This document shows positions 1-11,746 of a stretch of 64,000 nt of DNA, piece by piece. The notes beneath the pieces are model-generated. The model was given only the letters and a program-made list of their open reading frames with translations, was not told the DNA's origin and made no database searches. The translations under genes were made by a program, and so were the position numbers. How positions within the stretch are numbered: position 1 is the first letter of the stretch; each line of letters opens with the position of its first letter. This DNA is from Leptoclinus maculatus. Lineage: Eukaryota > Chordata > Actinopteri > Perciformes > Stichaeidae. Where the stretch lies: NCBI GenBank assembly GCA_032191485.1, contig JAVDOI010000003.1, positions 17,397,313 to 17,461,312 of the forward strand, in the 5' to 3' direction.

Positions 1-477
1 AAATCTTGTAAAACCCTCTGCAGCAGTGATTGCTTTTTTTCATGAACACAACTATATCTGGATGAAGGGAAAAGTGGGCCAACAAGTCCAGACATATTTA
101 AGTCTCATCCTGGAGAGTACATTGAATTGTAATGGGGGGGGAATGGTAGTGGGTGAAGAAATTGCAGTCGCATCCGAGGTCAAAGCTAACCAGCGAGATC
201 AGCCTCTTCACTGAAAATGACTGCACCACCACCATTACATGAACACAGTAAGAACACACACACACGGTTACGTAGCAGCCGATATATACACCCAGCATTT
301 ATGTACTTGTTATGTTGGCTTGTGAACACCTGCACACAACATACGTGGTGCGGTAACACCATTTCTAAAGTTCCGAAAATATCAAGCCGTATCCGTGAAA
401 TGTGAAATGTCAACTTTATCTCGGGGATTTTCAGAGTGACGTTCTGTAACGAACAATTTCGTACTCGTGTCTTGCAG
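1..477 (+). other. fndc3b intron, window edge
   Basis: Intron lying upstream of the first fndc3b exon visible here; earlier exons are outside the window. It ends in a normal acceptor (cttgcag at 471-477). I see no exon, transposon or RNA gene in it. Confidence 0.7.
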
Positions 478-702
478 TGTACACATCCAGGCGGTGAATG
501 CCATCGGCTCCGGTCCCTTGAGTCCACCCCTGCTGGCGAGGACACGCCCCCTCCCTCCAGCCCCGCCCCCTCTCGAATGCTCGGCGGCCGGCCCTCAGAG
601 CCTGAAGCTGAAGTGGGGGGAAAACGCCAGCAACACGCACACCCGCGCCCTGCTCGCCGACGACATGGTCTACACACTACAGATGGAGGACAAGAACCAC
701 AG
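478..702 (+). CDS. fndc3b: fndc3b exon (fourth from last)
   Basis: Acceptor cttgcag, donor ag/gtgggg. The first base completes a split codon and the last two bases (AG) join the next exon to make Arg. It encodes VHIQAVNAIGSGPLSPPLLA and then the start of the next FN3 repeat, through LADDMVYTLQMEDKNH. The insert ASNTHTRA looks slightly longer than I recall for the human loop. Confidence 0.88.
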
Positions 703-2850
703 GTGGGGCTGCGCACACACACACACACACACTAATCTATACCGCTCTTATGTCGTTGTTTACCTCGTGGTGTAGACCGAGAAGGGGTCCATCTTTCTAT
801 ATTCTAGGACACGTAAAGAAAACGTCAAACATCCAAAACATACAAATTTACACGCACACATCATGATGAACAATTAAAGCTTACATTTCTGCATTGAAGA
901 AATAATCCTAAATGTTGTTCACACTGTACACACAAATCATCATTCACAGCAGCTCCTGTATGCCCCACACCCTCTGCATTACTTTGAAAATAATGAACAC
1001 ACTTGGAACGTTTACGTTTCGAACTGTGGGACTCGAGTGTCTATTTCATATACAGAGTCTCGGCTACGAGCGGAAAATTGATACTGTGATTGTGAGGAAG
1101 TGCTCTTTAAACCTCACAGCCGCCCTTGCGCACCACATTACTCAGACTGTTCAACCCACAGCTAGTCAATACAGCAAATAAGACCCCCAGAAGGTCAATA
1201 CTACACACAAACACAAGCTGGACCGAACACGAGCAGCTTGGGAGAAGATGAGGGGAGCTTGTGTGCCTGAATGCCTAGTTAGAGGTACGTGTGTAGGTCG
1301 TGCGTGCGTGCGTTCGTGTGTGTTGGTTTATGCAGTAACCAGATGTACCCACGAATAGTCACGTTGAGGGCTTCTGGAACCAGCTGGGATGCAGCCTCCA
1401 ACAATCAACCGACTCATCAGACAGGTGTGTCAGAGAGAGAAACAGGGAGACGGAGTGGGGAGAAGGGGGGAAGGGGCAAAACATACAGGGAGTGAAACAC
1501 ATAATTGGAAGGAGGGCAGAATCTTTTATACACTCGCGCAGAAATAACAAGAGAGAGGATTGGGGATGGAATCAGAAAGGCATGGACAAAGAAGAAGGTA
1601 ACGGACCAAACTCAAAAGCAGATAAGAGCCACTTTTATATACCGGCCCGTCTGCCCACCTGTCAGATTATCTCCCTTCTGCTTGGCCAGCTATCAGTGTT
1701 TGAATTAAGGCTTGGCTGGCATCAAGTTGGCACCCCTGGAATGGTAACCTTCCAGAGAGGCATCCCATGTACGTTGGCACAAACACACTCCCTGCCAGCC
1801 AAATGATAACAGCTTTCACAGTTTAGAGAGGTTTATTCACCCTTTTTCCTAATTGGCACAGTGATTCATATGGCAGTATGCTAGTCAGTGTGCGTTTCTG
1901 TTTCAGTGACAGTGCTTTCACGCACTTGTGTATATGTGCATATGTCTGCATGCACCGTATTTTGATCAGATGGTATTTTGAGGGAAACTTCCCTGCATAT
2001 GCTGTAAATTGAAGAAAAACATTAGCTTTTTTGATTTTCTCGTCTCGTTCAGTGCTATCAGAATTGCTCTATTATACATTAAGATCAGGTTTAAGGTTTC
2101 ATAGAAGCATCCAAGGTTGAGGGTACGTAGCATATGAGTTGTTTTTTTAATACATCTTTAGAAAGACGCATTTTATTATATTGATTCTAATTATAGAAGA
2201 TTTAAAACAACCACAGTTGACCAAGGTGCTGAATAGCATCAAAATAGCAAATAAATGAAGAAAAAAGTTTATAATAAAATAAAACAATAAACATAATAAT
2301 AATAATACAATAATTGCAGCACACTAGAGGATGAAGTCAACGTAACACACTCGACTTGAATTGAATGCCATGGAGAAGAGGAGGGTCTTCAGCAGCGACG
2401 TAAAGGTTTCCAGGGTCTGAGCAGCTCTTGTATGAGGAGTAGGAAAGCTCTCCCAGAGATTAAGAGCTGCCACCGCTAAAGGATCGGCCGCCTCTATTTT
2501 CGTCCCCCGAATCTCGTAACATCAAAGAGCATCTGGTTGGTCGACCTCATTGTAAAAGCATCAATGTTATATATTCAAGGAAAGCAATGGACCGTGGTGA
2601 ATCTTCACACGTCAAGCGTTATTTGGATAGAACTGCAGGTCATTTGGTTGGTATAAATGATGAAGCAGCATCTCCACACAGCCCCACAAACATTATGTCA
2701 CTCTCTCTCTTCTTCATCGCACTGAGGGAACTGTCAATAAACTATAATTGTATAATTGACTGAATTATCCAGAATGACCATGTGTGATTCCTGACATATT
2801 CAACTTAATTGCCTTTGATTAGGATTCATCACTTGCAGCTACCGGTGGTT

Positions 2851-2881
<31 letters not shown>

Positions 2882-5800
2882 GGGGCTGCATTAGTGCTGT
2901 GTGTGCAGAGGGTTAACAACAACAGATGAATGGATTGAGCTGGTTTGCAGGGCTCCCCTTCCTCCCCTTTGCCTCCTCCTCCTCACACTCTATTGGGAGG
3001 AATTAGCAGGAAGTTTTTTTTAATGAAATTGCCATGGCAACCAGATGCCTCATCGCTAATCATAATGTATCAAGGGCGATTGCAAGGGCATTTTGAAGAA
3101 CAGCGAAGGATCAAATCTTTAAAATTGCTTTGTAAGCAAACGTATTAAATAGCCAATATAATTTCACATTCGGCCGTTCGATTCCATCAGTGTCGTTTTT
3201 TTTAAACCAAATAGCATTACTGTGTATTTGTGTTTGTGACATTGGCTGTCCCCCGACTCTGTCTCTTGCTGGATCTCGTTGTCTCTGGACGATCGCATTC
3301 ATATTTATTCGTCTCGATTTATTGTGAGAAAAAGGTGACTTCACCTCTGGAGGATCTCTGGAGAAATGTGCGCCCCCCCCCTCTTTCCTGCATTTCATCC
3401 CTCCCGCCTCATCTTTCACCCTCTTTGTTTTTCTCCCATCCACCCCGCCACGTCTTTGTGGTTGTATTAGATGATAATCAAAGCTGTTTTCTCAGGTTCC
3501 CTATATTAAATCCCATTCTCCCTCTCCGTGCCTCCTCCTCCCTCATTCGTCCACTCTTATCTCCCTCTATGCAGACTTGTTGCTTGTGTTCTGTCCTCCC
3601 TCGCTCAAGGCTTTTATTTTTTCTCTCATTTTGCCCACTCTGTTGTTGCCCTTTTTTAAAAGCTTTGAGCTTTAAAGTTTGTTTGATTTCAAAGTACCTT
3701 CTGGCCGAGGGTTTTTGGGAATATAAGGGGCGCCATGGCAACCCAGGCAGTGCAGCGCGAAGAAGGCTTGAACCTGCTGACGTTCTATTTGAACGCAGGT
3801 GGAAGCACAAGGCACTATAGGGCAACGCTCCGGTTCAGCTGCTGTTCATTCATAAGAATGAGACATCCATACATCTATTGCCACGTCTCGCCCATTTGTT
3901 TACTTGTTCGTCCCTCTTCGTCATTTGTCCGTCCCTTCATCCTTGCATCCGGTCAATTCTTTCTTTATTTACACCCGATCTGTTTTTCCTCACAGCTGGC
4001 CAGCCAGCAAGCAGTTCGGCCTCTTTGGGGAAAAACAAGCTGTTTCTCCGTCTCTAATGCTAACCTTATCAATAAGTAGCCACGCATGATTCATCCGGCA
4101 ATGCTTCAAACATGTTTACTGCATTGAAACTGATTGGATTTGTATTCCTGTGCAAATGTGATTATGATTTCACCAGGAAGGAGACCTACACACACTTATT
4201 TTCATCATAATATGCTTTTTTTCTGTTACGAATGAATGTTAAGTTGATAAAGTTATTGGTTGACTTCTTGTGTATAGCTAAAAGCTTATTTACCTTGGAA
4301 AAAAACAGATTATTTTATACTTGCCAAAATAAAAAATGTGCGCGTGTAATATACAGGAAAGCTTTCAAGGTTCCACCTGCTTTTCAAAACAAAGGCGTTT
4401 GATAATGTTGTGCCAGAATAAATGTGATGAATGATAGTGTCGTGTTTGAAAATGAAGGACTGGTACAATCAAAGTAGCGTTTCAAGATGTCTGCATCACC
4501 GTTCCAACACAATACGCAAATTTGGCAGGCAGATTAAATGTTATCGGTACAATACAGGAAAAAAAAAAGGGATGGCGATAATCTTTGTCTGTCCTCTGCT
4601 CCTGGCTGTGGTTGATCGGTCGGCTCTTTGGCTCAGGACGGAGGATGCACTTCCTCTCGTTAACTGTGGTCTGGTGATTTTTGTGTGTCTGTGTGTGTGT
4701 GTGTGTGTGTGTTTATTGTCTTTGCTCTGCTGAGTGCTAATTGTTTTGATGATGGAAACTTCTAATGATGGAAATGTTGAAATTTTTACTGTTTTTATGT
4801 AAGAATTTGTCATCTGCGTATAGCCATGTGGTAGTTTGAGTCTAGAGAGAGGACAAGGAGGGACTCGGGATACACGTAGTATTAATTCTATCAGCCGCTG
4901 GGTGTCTGCCGGTGTTAAGACAGTGAGGCAAAGGATCAACAACAACATCGTAAATCAGCCAGAGAGACGCAACGCTTCTCGCTTGTGCAGCTACATAAAG
5001 AGCTCATCTGGAGTTATAGCCCGCTACTAAACCGTGACCTCCCTTATATCTTCTCTCACTCTCACTTCTCTTTCCTCTTCCAGTAGATCCTCCATCATCA
5101 TCTCCGGTTTTATAATTACCAGTCACCTCGCTTTTTATCCTCCTCTTATTTCTCCGCTCCCTCACATCCGCTTCTAGACTTCCTTCCTCCATCACTGCCT
5201 CCTCTACTCACTTGCCCCCCCGTCACCTTTGTCTCTCTCCCTCTCTCTACTCCCGCTCGCTGCCATAAACCTTCGTCGCACGGACTTTTACCTTACTGTG
5301 CTGAAAAGCTGATAGCGGAGATAAATAACCACCTTTTCAGTTCAAATCCCCATTTCTCTCGGACTCCCTCATTCACTCACTTATCATCTCTCTTTCACTC
5401 CATCAATCTGTCGATCTAGCCAGAAAGACCTTTTTTTTGTGTGCTAGATTTCATTAGATTTGTGGCTTTGGCCCTGTCAGTATCTGTCCTGTGTGTCTTA
5501 TAAATCACTGCTATCTTTTGTTGGGATGCATTCTCCTCTCTTCCCGCCAGCATCCTTGTTTCTTTTCATGGTCTCAACTAAGCAACAACAAAGGAAGTAA
5601 CAAAAACACTGTGATATATATAGATATATATAGATGCATATACATCATGGTTCAGCCTGCAATGTAAGGCACCCAGAACTATTAATAAGCACAGCTGTGA
5701 TGAGTCATTGAAAAATGGGTAATGCATCAATCCGATCCTGAACGTGGTCTGAATCGGTTTGGTGATGAGTGCAATCCAATTATCGATGCCTCATCCCTCA

Positions 5801-8085
5801 CTGCTCTTGTTATCCAAGTTTTTAACTGAATTTCTCTATCTCTCTCTCTTCCTCTAATCTATTCATTGCGCCATCACTCCTTCCTCCCACCTTCACCTTA
5901 CTCCTCACCTTCTCCCTTATCTTTCACTCTCTTTCTCGTCCTCTTCAGGTTTGTCTCCCCCTTTTCTTCTGTCCTTCACCTCTTATTCCCATTTACAGAT
6001 TCCTCCTCTAGATTTGTGATTTCATTGCATCTTTCTTGCTCTCTATTATTCTGCGTTGTGCAGGTTTGTGACGATCTACCGCGGCCCCAGCCACACCTAC
6101 AAGGTCCAGCGATTGACCGAGTCGAGCAGCTACATCTTCAGAATACAGGCCGTCAGCGATGCAGGGGAGGGTCCTTTCTCTGACACACACACCTTCTGCA
6201 CCACCAAGTCTGTACCACCGGCCCTCAAAGGTAAACTGACGCAGGCAAAGTGTGCGTTTGTCTCATGGTTTGTGTGCGTTTTGTTGTGCAGCTATCTGTA
6301 AATCCACCACACAAGTTTGTGTATGAAAGTCCTTTCTTTGTTCCTAACTGTAAAATTAGACCTTAAGAAATGTCTTAGCGGGGTGAGACTTTAGCACTGT
6401 GTAAATTGATTGCTAGGAAACCTCTGCTGCACCATCCAATCAAAAGAATGCACTTCATAAACAGGAAGTCACAGTAGCCATCACAAGCCGTTCCATAACT
6501 TCCAAAAATAAAATACATTATAACTGCTAATCTTTTGTAAATGTAGGTGTTATTTAGTTTGCTTATAAGAGCATACATGGACAAATGTGTGTTTTTCAGA
6601 GTTGGTAGTCGTGCAGTTCTGAATGAGAGGGAAATATCAGATTCTGCTAACCTATTTTATGTTATTTGGTCATTTAGTGTGACGTTTTTAGCACAAAGCT
6701 AAAACGTTGAGTACTTAAGGCACCCTTAAGTACTTAAGGGTGCCTTAAATACTTAAGGGTGTGTTAAAAGTGTTCCAAGTGTCGGGTCAAATGTGTCGAC
6801 CATAATGCATATGTATAACTCTTTCACTCTAGAAGGGTCATACAGTATATTAGCAACCTAACGTTAACTCCATCAGTCGAGTAAATTAGCAGTTTAGCCT
6901 CCACCTGTCAGTGGGTGTAAATATTTAGTTTCGACTAATATCTACATAATAACGAGTTTGTGTTGCGCAACCCAGTTTAATTCAGTATTTTCATCAATCT
7001 CCAGTTATATTATAAGTAGACCAAGTTTGAACGTTTGAAGCGCTGTTGCATCTGTCTCCGGCAGTTTGGGAGTTACGCTGAACGGCCCCCAAAGAGGTGA
7101 TGCACTTAGAGGACAGGAAAAGGAAATACGTTAGCTTCTGTTTGGCTGTTCGAGATGACATGTTTACTGTCGCCGTGCTTGGTTATCGCCTCCAGTATGT
7201 GGTCTTTGCTGTAAACCGAGAGGCTGTGGCTGATTACACCGGCGGTAATCACAGTGAGGAGTATCCTCACAGGTGATATAAACGGAACGTATTACGGGTT
7301 TTGGCTGTGATGCTGTGAATGTGCAGCGCAGCATTGATGAATCCATTAACAGGCAAAATGACAGCCTCGGGGGTCCAAACGGCTTCTATGAAACTGTTAG
7401 CGTGGTGCTTGTGCACGCTCTGAACTGTTCTCTGCAAATCCCCTTCTATTCAGAACAAAAGCAGGATGAGTTAAGACGACTCAATGAACTGGTTAGAGTT
7501 TAGTAAAATGTCTGCTGTCTTCAGCGAAGCAATTCATGCAGTCAGAATTGGATTATTGTGGTTTCCGGTGTAAAATGACACTATCACTCAAGGATATTAT
7601 TGCTCATTAGATTCTAAGGGGTGCTAGTCTTAATTGATTAGGCCGGCTGTGGCTCAGGGTAGGAGCGGTCACCCTTTAATCACTAGGTTGGTGGTTCGAT
7701 CCCCCGCCCCTCCTATACAGCTTTACATCAGCCCACTGCTCCTAAATGCTTAGGTTGGTTTAAATACAAAGGTCATTTTTTCATATATGTACTTTTGTGT
7801 GACGATGAAAATTAAAGTTGAAGTATTTTAGGTTTAAATAGCTGCAGAAAGTCTGAATGATTGGTTTATATGGTACTACTTTTCTAACTATGAAACCCTG
7901 TCACGTGTTTGAAATCATGTTCTGGTGGCATTTATTCTGACAGCTCCCAGAGTGCACCAGCTGGAGGGGAACATCTGTGAGATCACATGGGAGACTATCG
8001 CACCAATGAGAGGAGATCCTGTGAGCTACGTGCTGCAGGTGCTGGTGGGACGCGAGTCAGAATTCAAACAGGTTTGTCTCACACA

Positions 8086-8130
<45 letters not shown>

Positions 8131-10918
8131 GGGTCATTTGAGGATAGTGTTGAGAGCTCCCGTGTCTCTGTAGTCCAGAGCGCACACTTCAATCATTTTG
8201 GTTCATTCTTAAAGTTGTGGAAGTGTGTACCACTACTGTGAGGATGTTCTGTAATCCTCCCCGAGGAGCAGAAAAATTCACTTTGCATTGATGGGGAAGG
8301 CATTACAGAGCACTCGACCGCCCACACACTGAGAGACCAATTTGCACATTGAAGAATGAAACGCACACACACACACACTGTGTCTTCCCTGAGAGACAGA
8401 GAATTCTGAAATTGAAGGTAATTGCAGTGCCAGCAGTATTTATTGAATGGTTTTGAAGGATTTTAATGAGAATAACAACAGAAATAATTAAAAAAAAAAG
8501 TTTTTGGCTACACAAATATCCGATTGGATAAATGAGCAGACTGGTGGACTCCAGACAAAGAAAGACATTTGTCTTAAGGGATGTTTTCTTTTTCATTGTT
8601 CAATTAGTGAATGGTTGGCGGGAAGAACTGCTTGATACTCACCAGCGAACAAAAACCGCAGCTGTGTGTGTGTTTGTGTGTGTGTCCACATTGGGGATGT
8701 GTGATGTGTATTTGGCTCATTTCATTACGTGTTCAAACATCCGCTGCCAATACAAATCTGTGCTGCTGCTTTTCAGACGTTTGAATGTTTCACTCGCCGT
8801 TTGTTTTGTCCCTTTTGTGTAATCTCACAATGAATGAATGAGTGCACACACACACACACACACACACACGCATAATGCTGTTTTATTTTGCAAACGGGGA
8901 CATTTGAAGGAATTTATAGATTTTCCATGACAAACACAACAAGAAAGGCAGCACAAGGACATAGCTGCCATGTGCACAAGGGTGACTACCTCCCCACAAC
9001 CATTCCAGCATAGGCCTGAGAGGTTTAATCTATCTTTTTGAGTTTAGAGTGTGGGGGGGGGGCAGAATTTTCAATTGCATTACCCTAAATCTTACACATT
9101 TGGACAGTTCTACTGAGTTCCACCTAAACTGAACTGGGGCGAGGGAGATACCGAGGTCTTACTCCCATCCTTTCTCTGCTGAACATTGCTACAAGAGGAG
9201 GAAAAGAGAATAACTTTATAAATGTCTGAAACGATTCTCATCTGCTGCCTACATTTTTTTTTTTAGCCATTTGTTTGGTCTCTCATACAAAAAAACAAAT
9301 TCACTGTTCTTGCTCAGTGTCAAGTCAATTTTGTTGAATTAACCCAATATCACAAATTTGCCTCAAGGGGCTTTACGGTCTGTTCAGCATACACGCTGAA
9401 ATAGCAATGAAAGAAACCTCAGGAAGCAGAGAAGGCGAGCTGTTTCCAGTACTAATATAACTAATAATTAGTGCCTGTGTGGCGCAGGGTCAATGACCAG
9501 CATCTACATCCAGTTTTTCACAGCAGGGGGTCTGAGTAAATAATTCGAGAATGATCATCGGCTTCTACAGGCACGTACAGCTACAAGCCAATTCCAATGA
9601 CTTTTCAGAATAGAATTATAACATATACATGGTATACAAGTTGTGCTTCTTCAGTTACAAAATGAACAAGAAGTTGATTAATATTGAATTTGATACTGGG
9701 TCCGTTAGCTGTCATTGCATTATAATAGTATTGCCAGTTTATGAGCCAGTCTCGGGAGTTATGTAAGAGAAACAAGCAAATATAGATTCATTGTCTTCCC
9801 CAAGGACATTTCAACAATACAGACGGGCAGGTTTTATTTAACTACTACTCAAATGTGCAACCATGTATTTTTATAGTGAAGTGGTTTTCAAGTTTGGTTT
9901 ATTTGTATAGCTTTTGTGCACCATTATAATACATTACATTGGTCATTTATTTATCCAAAGCGACTTACAATTGAGATTCTACCACATTCATACGCCGTAG
10001 GCACAGCTACGGGAACAAGTTTGGGGTTTAAGTGTCTTGCTCAAGGACATGCGACTAGCGGAGCCGGGGGATCAAACTGCTCTCCACTTAGCCACAGTCG
10101 TCCCTAATAGAAAATAATTAAGTTCCAATAAAACATGTCGATAAGCAAGAAGAAGTCAACAGAAAGTTCTTCATTTATTACTTCCCATAACTAGCAGCAG
10201 ACGAAACTCTTAGCAGCACTTGAGTAGATGAGCGGTGAAAGTAAAAAATTCCATTGGGAAGATGGACACAATCAGCAAAGTGTTGCAAATATTAAGCATG
10301 TTCGATAAACGGGAAAACACCACATTGAGGCGTGAAAGTTCATTTCGGCACCAATTTCCTTTTGTAAATGGGCACCTGCTGAGAGCTTCAACCTGTTTAC
10401 ACTCTGAAAACAAGCAATCATATGTCACTGTGACCCCAAGCAAGCATGCAACCAACTCATTTCACTCCTGAGCACATCTTCAGTTGAAACAACTGGCTGG
10501 GATTTGTTTTTTTGGGGAATAAATCTCTTTCGAGGTCACATTAATGAGACCAAACAAACGGTGTTATGTGGCTGCTAAACTGTCCATCTTTCTCTCCCCC
10601 TCTTAGGTTTTTAAGGGAGAGGAGGGCATGTTCCAAATTTCTGGTCTCCAGGGCAACACAGACTATCGTTTCCGCGTGGGCGCCTGCCGCCGTTGCCAGG
10701 ATACGTGCCAGGAACTCTGCGGACCGCTGAGCCCCTCCTCCTTGTACACGCTGCGTCGCCAGGAGGCGGCGTCATCGGGGGAGCCGTGCGCCGTCGAAGC
10801 GGGCAAAGGCGCGGGCCTGATCTCGAGCGACGAGCGCTTCGCGGCGCTCATTGTGTGCGTGTTCGCGGGGTTCTCCATCCTCATCGCCTGCTTGCTACAG
10901 TACTTCTTCATGAAGTGA
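478..10918 (+). CDS. fndc3b: Fibronectin type III domain-containing protein 3B, C-terminal part (4 exons)
   Basis: The join is 478-702, 6064-6230, 7944-8071 and 10607-10918. It is in frame throughout and gives about 276 residues before a TGA. Seen: the end of one FN3 repeat, a complete FN3 repeat starting near PPPLECSAAGPQSLKLKWG, a last FN3 repeat containing RVHQLEGNICEITWE and GLQGNTDYRFRV, and a hydrophobic C-terminal helix ending LQYFFMK. Family knowledge: FNDC3 proteins carry about nine FN3 domains and a single C-terminal transmembrane tail; FNDC3B acts in adipocyte differentiation, adhesion and migration. It is named FNDC3B rather than FNDC3A from segment similarity (IYRGPSHTYKVQRLTE, VGRESEFKQVFKGEE) and from the ghsr, pld1 and tnik neighbours. 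Teleosts have ba and bb copies and I cannot say which this is. The 5' part of the gene lies outside the window. Confidence 0.9.
2365..2680. repeat. Diverged teleost interspersed repeat
   Basis: The stretch containing gaggagggtcttcagcagcg, then agctctcccagagattaagagc and a segment on region-specific counts, resembles a repeat I have seen many times in percomorph introns. I cannot name its superfamily and the ends are approximate. Confidence 0.4.
2849..2886 (+). repeat. (GT)n followed by a G homopolymer
   Basis: A short (GT)n tract runs straight into about 21 consecutive G. Low-complexity; the length in the assembly may be unreliable. Confidence 0.8.
6064..6230 (+). CDS. fndc3b: fndc3b exon (third from last)
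   Basis: The acceptor is tgtgcag after a C/T-rich tract that covers most of 5840-6060; the donor is aag/gtaaac. It encodes FVTIYRGPSHTYKVQRLTE and AVSDAGEGPFSDTHTFCTT, which closes one FN3 repeat and starts the linker SVPPALK. It ends in phase 1. Confidence 0.9.
6231..7943 (+). other. fndc3b intron (1.7 kb)
   Basis: Non-coding. It holds a 34-bp perfect palindrome at 6715-6748 and a tRNA-derived SINE at 7642-7820. Nothing else is recognisable. Confidence 0.6.
7642..7820 (+). mobile_element. tRNA-derived SINE, plus orientation
   Basis: The head resembles a tRNA gene with an A-box-like TGGCTCAGGGTAGG (from 7650) and a B box GGTTCGATCCC (7693-7703), the RNA polymerase III promoter pair. A body with cccactgctcctaaatgctt and a tail ending acgatgaaaattaaagttg follows, as in common percomorph SINEs. 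It is diverged, so probably old and inactive. Confidence 0.65.
7944..8071 (+). CDS. fndc3b: fndc3b exon (second from last)
   Basis: Acceptor ctgacag, donor cag/gtttgt. It encodes APRVHQLEGNICEITWETI and SYVLQVLVGRESEFKQ, the first strands of the last FN3 repeat, and ends in phase 0. A (AC)n microsatellite starts just 12 bases inside the downstream intron. Confidence 0.9.
8084..8128 (+). repeat. (AC)n microsatellite
   Basis: About 22 copies of AC, close to the donor of the 7944-8071 exon. Confidence 0.9.
9320..9435 (+). repeat. Teleost interspersed repeat fragment
   Basis: Contains caagtcaattttgttgaatt, then cccaatatcacaaatttgcc, then gaaacctcaggaagcagag. I recall this series of motifs as a very common percomorph repeat. 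The superfamily is unknown to me and the copy looks internally deleted. Confidence 0.5.
9924..10104 (-). mobile_element. tRNA-derived SINE, minus orientation
   Basis: Read on the minus strand it starts gactgtggctaagtggagag, then has a B-box-like tttgatccccc, then tgtccttgagcaagacactt, and ends with the LINE-derived tail attgtaagtcgctttggata. The tRNA head is partly deleted. Its head is related to that of the SINE at 7642 but lies in the opposite orientation. Confidence 0.65.
10607..10918 (+). CDS. fndc3b: fndc3b last coding exon with C-terminal membrane anchor
   Basis: The acceptor is ctcttag. The exon begins VFKGEEGMFQISGLQGNTDY, completes the last FN3 repeat (with ACRRCQDTCQELC), then has a linker rich in Ala, Gly and Glu. 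It ends with the membrane segment FAALIVCVFAGFSILIACLL and the short tail QYFFMK before TGA at 10916-10918. A tail anchor at the extreme C-terminus is typical of FNDC3 proteins. The linker before the anchor is GC-rich, unlike the flanking sequence. Confidence 0.93.
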   Translation, partial: VFKGEEGMFQISGLQGNTDYRFRVGACRRCQDTCQELCGPLSPSSLYTLRRQEAASSGEPCAVEAGKGAGLISSDERFAALIVCVFAGFSILIACLLQYFFMK

Positions 10919-11678
10919 GGGAATTTTAAACTATAGGATAGAAAGAGAAAACAAAAATCACAGAGAAACTTTTAAAAAATACGTCTATGAAAGAACCGAA
11001 TGAAATCAAAAAGAAACACTTGATGTACTTCTTACGGCTATGTATGGTTGGGTTTTTTTTTTTTTTTGAAGTCAGATTATCGATTCTGGCTTTCCTCACC
11101 TTGTTCCTGTTGTCTTCTGCCATCACTCAGTTTGGTGTCCCTTCTCTCTACGTCTCTGTTGTCTTTGTGTCATTGTCCGTCTCATCTGTTAAGGATTTCT
11201 GTCGAGGTCTTAGTTGTACCTCGGTTGGGAAAGAAAACTGATAATCAAGCCTTAAAATAGCTTTGAGCAAAGCGGTTGCTCCTCAGACTGACTTGCATGT
11301 TTTTATCTTGTATCTTTTTAAAACATATTTGATTAGAGAACGTGTATATTTCTTGACGGTCATTGCCTTACATTTGTTTTTGTTTTTCAATGTGTAATTT
11401 TCTTCTTCTTTTTTCTTTTTTTTTTTTTTTTTTTTGCTGCAGTCTTTATTCATTTCAGCCATATTCCAATGTAGGCCTGCAAAGCTTTAGCCGTTCATAC
11501 CTTATTATTCAGTTTGCTACTACTCTACAGACTGTCAGTCAATTCATATCTGCTAAGCTTTTAACATTCAATCACTCACTCATTCAGCTACCAAAGTGAT
11601 GCAATCCATATGTGGTGTAAGATGCTGCTATCCTGTGATTTTATTATATCTAAGAAAGAATGGAAAACCAGTAATCTA

Positions 11679-11699
11679 ATATATATATATATATACACA

Positions 11700-11742
<43 letters not shown>
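11679..11742 (+). repeat. (AT)n microsatellite
   Basis: Two blocks of TA repeats separated by acacaatataaa, inside the fndc3b 3' UTR. Confidence 0.9.

Positions 11743-11746
<4 letters not shown>

Larger units (their letters stand above)
703..6063 (+). other. fndc3b intron (5.4 kb)
   Basis: Non-coding. It contains a (CA)n tract at 708-731, a teleost interspersed repeat near 2365-2680, a (GT)n plus G-run at about 2849-2886, possible regulatory stretches at 2985-3180 and 3640-3800 (see findings), a (GT)n tract at 4685-4711, and a long C/T-rich stretch at about 5040-5430 and again before the next acceptor. Open frames here are not supported as genes. Confidence 0.6.
8072..10606 (+). other. fndc3b intron (2.5 kb)
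   Basis: Non-coding. It holds (AC)n tracts at about 8084-8128 and 8845-8870, a teleost interspersed repeat at about 9320-9435 and a minus-strand SINE at 9924-10104. Confidence 0.6.

Noticed and set aside
3230..3820. 196-codon open frame on the plus strand
   Set aside because: C/T-rich intronic sequence without splice context or domain.
7642..7715. A functional tRNA gene
   Set aside because: The A and B boxes are present but the acceptor and anticodon stems do not pair and a SINE body follows.
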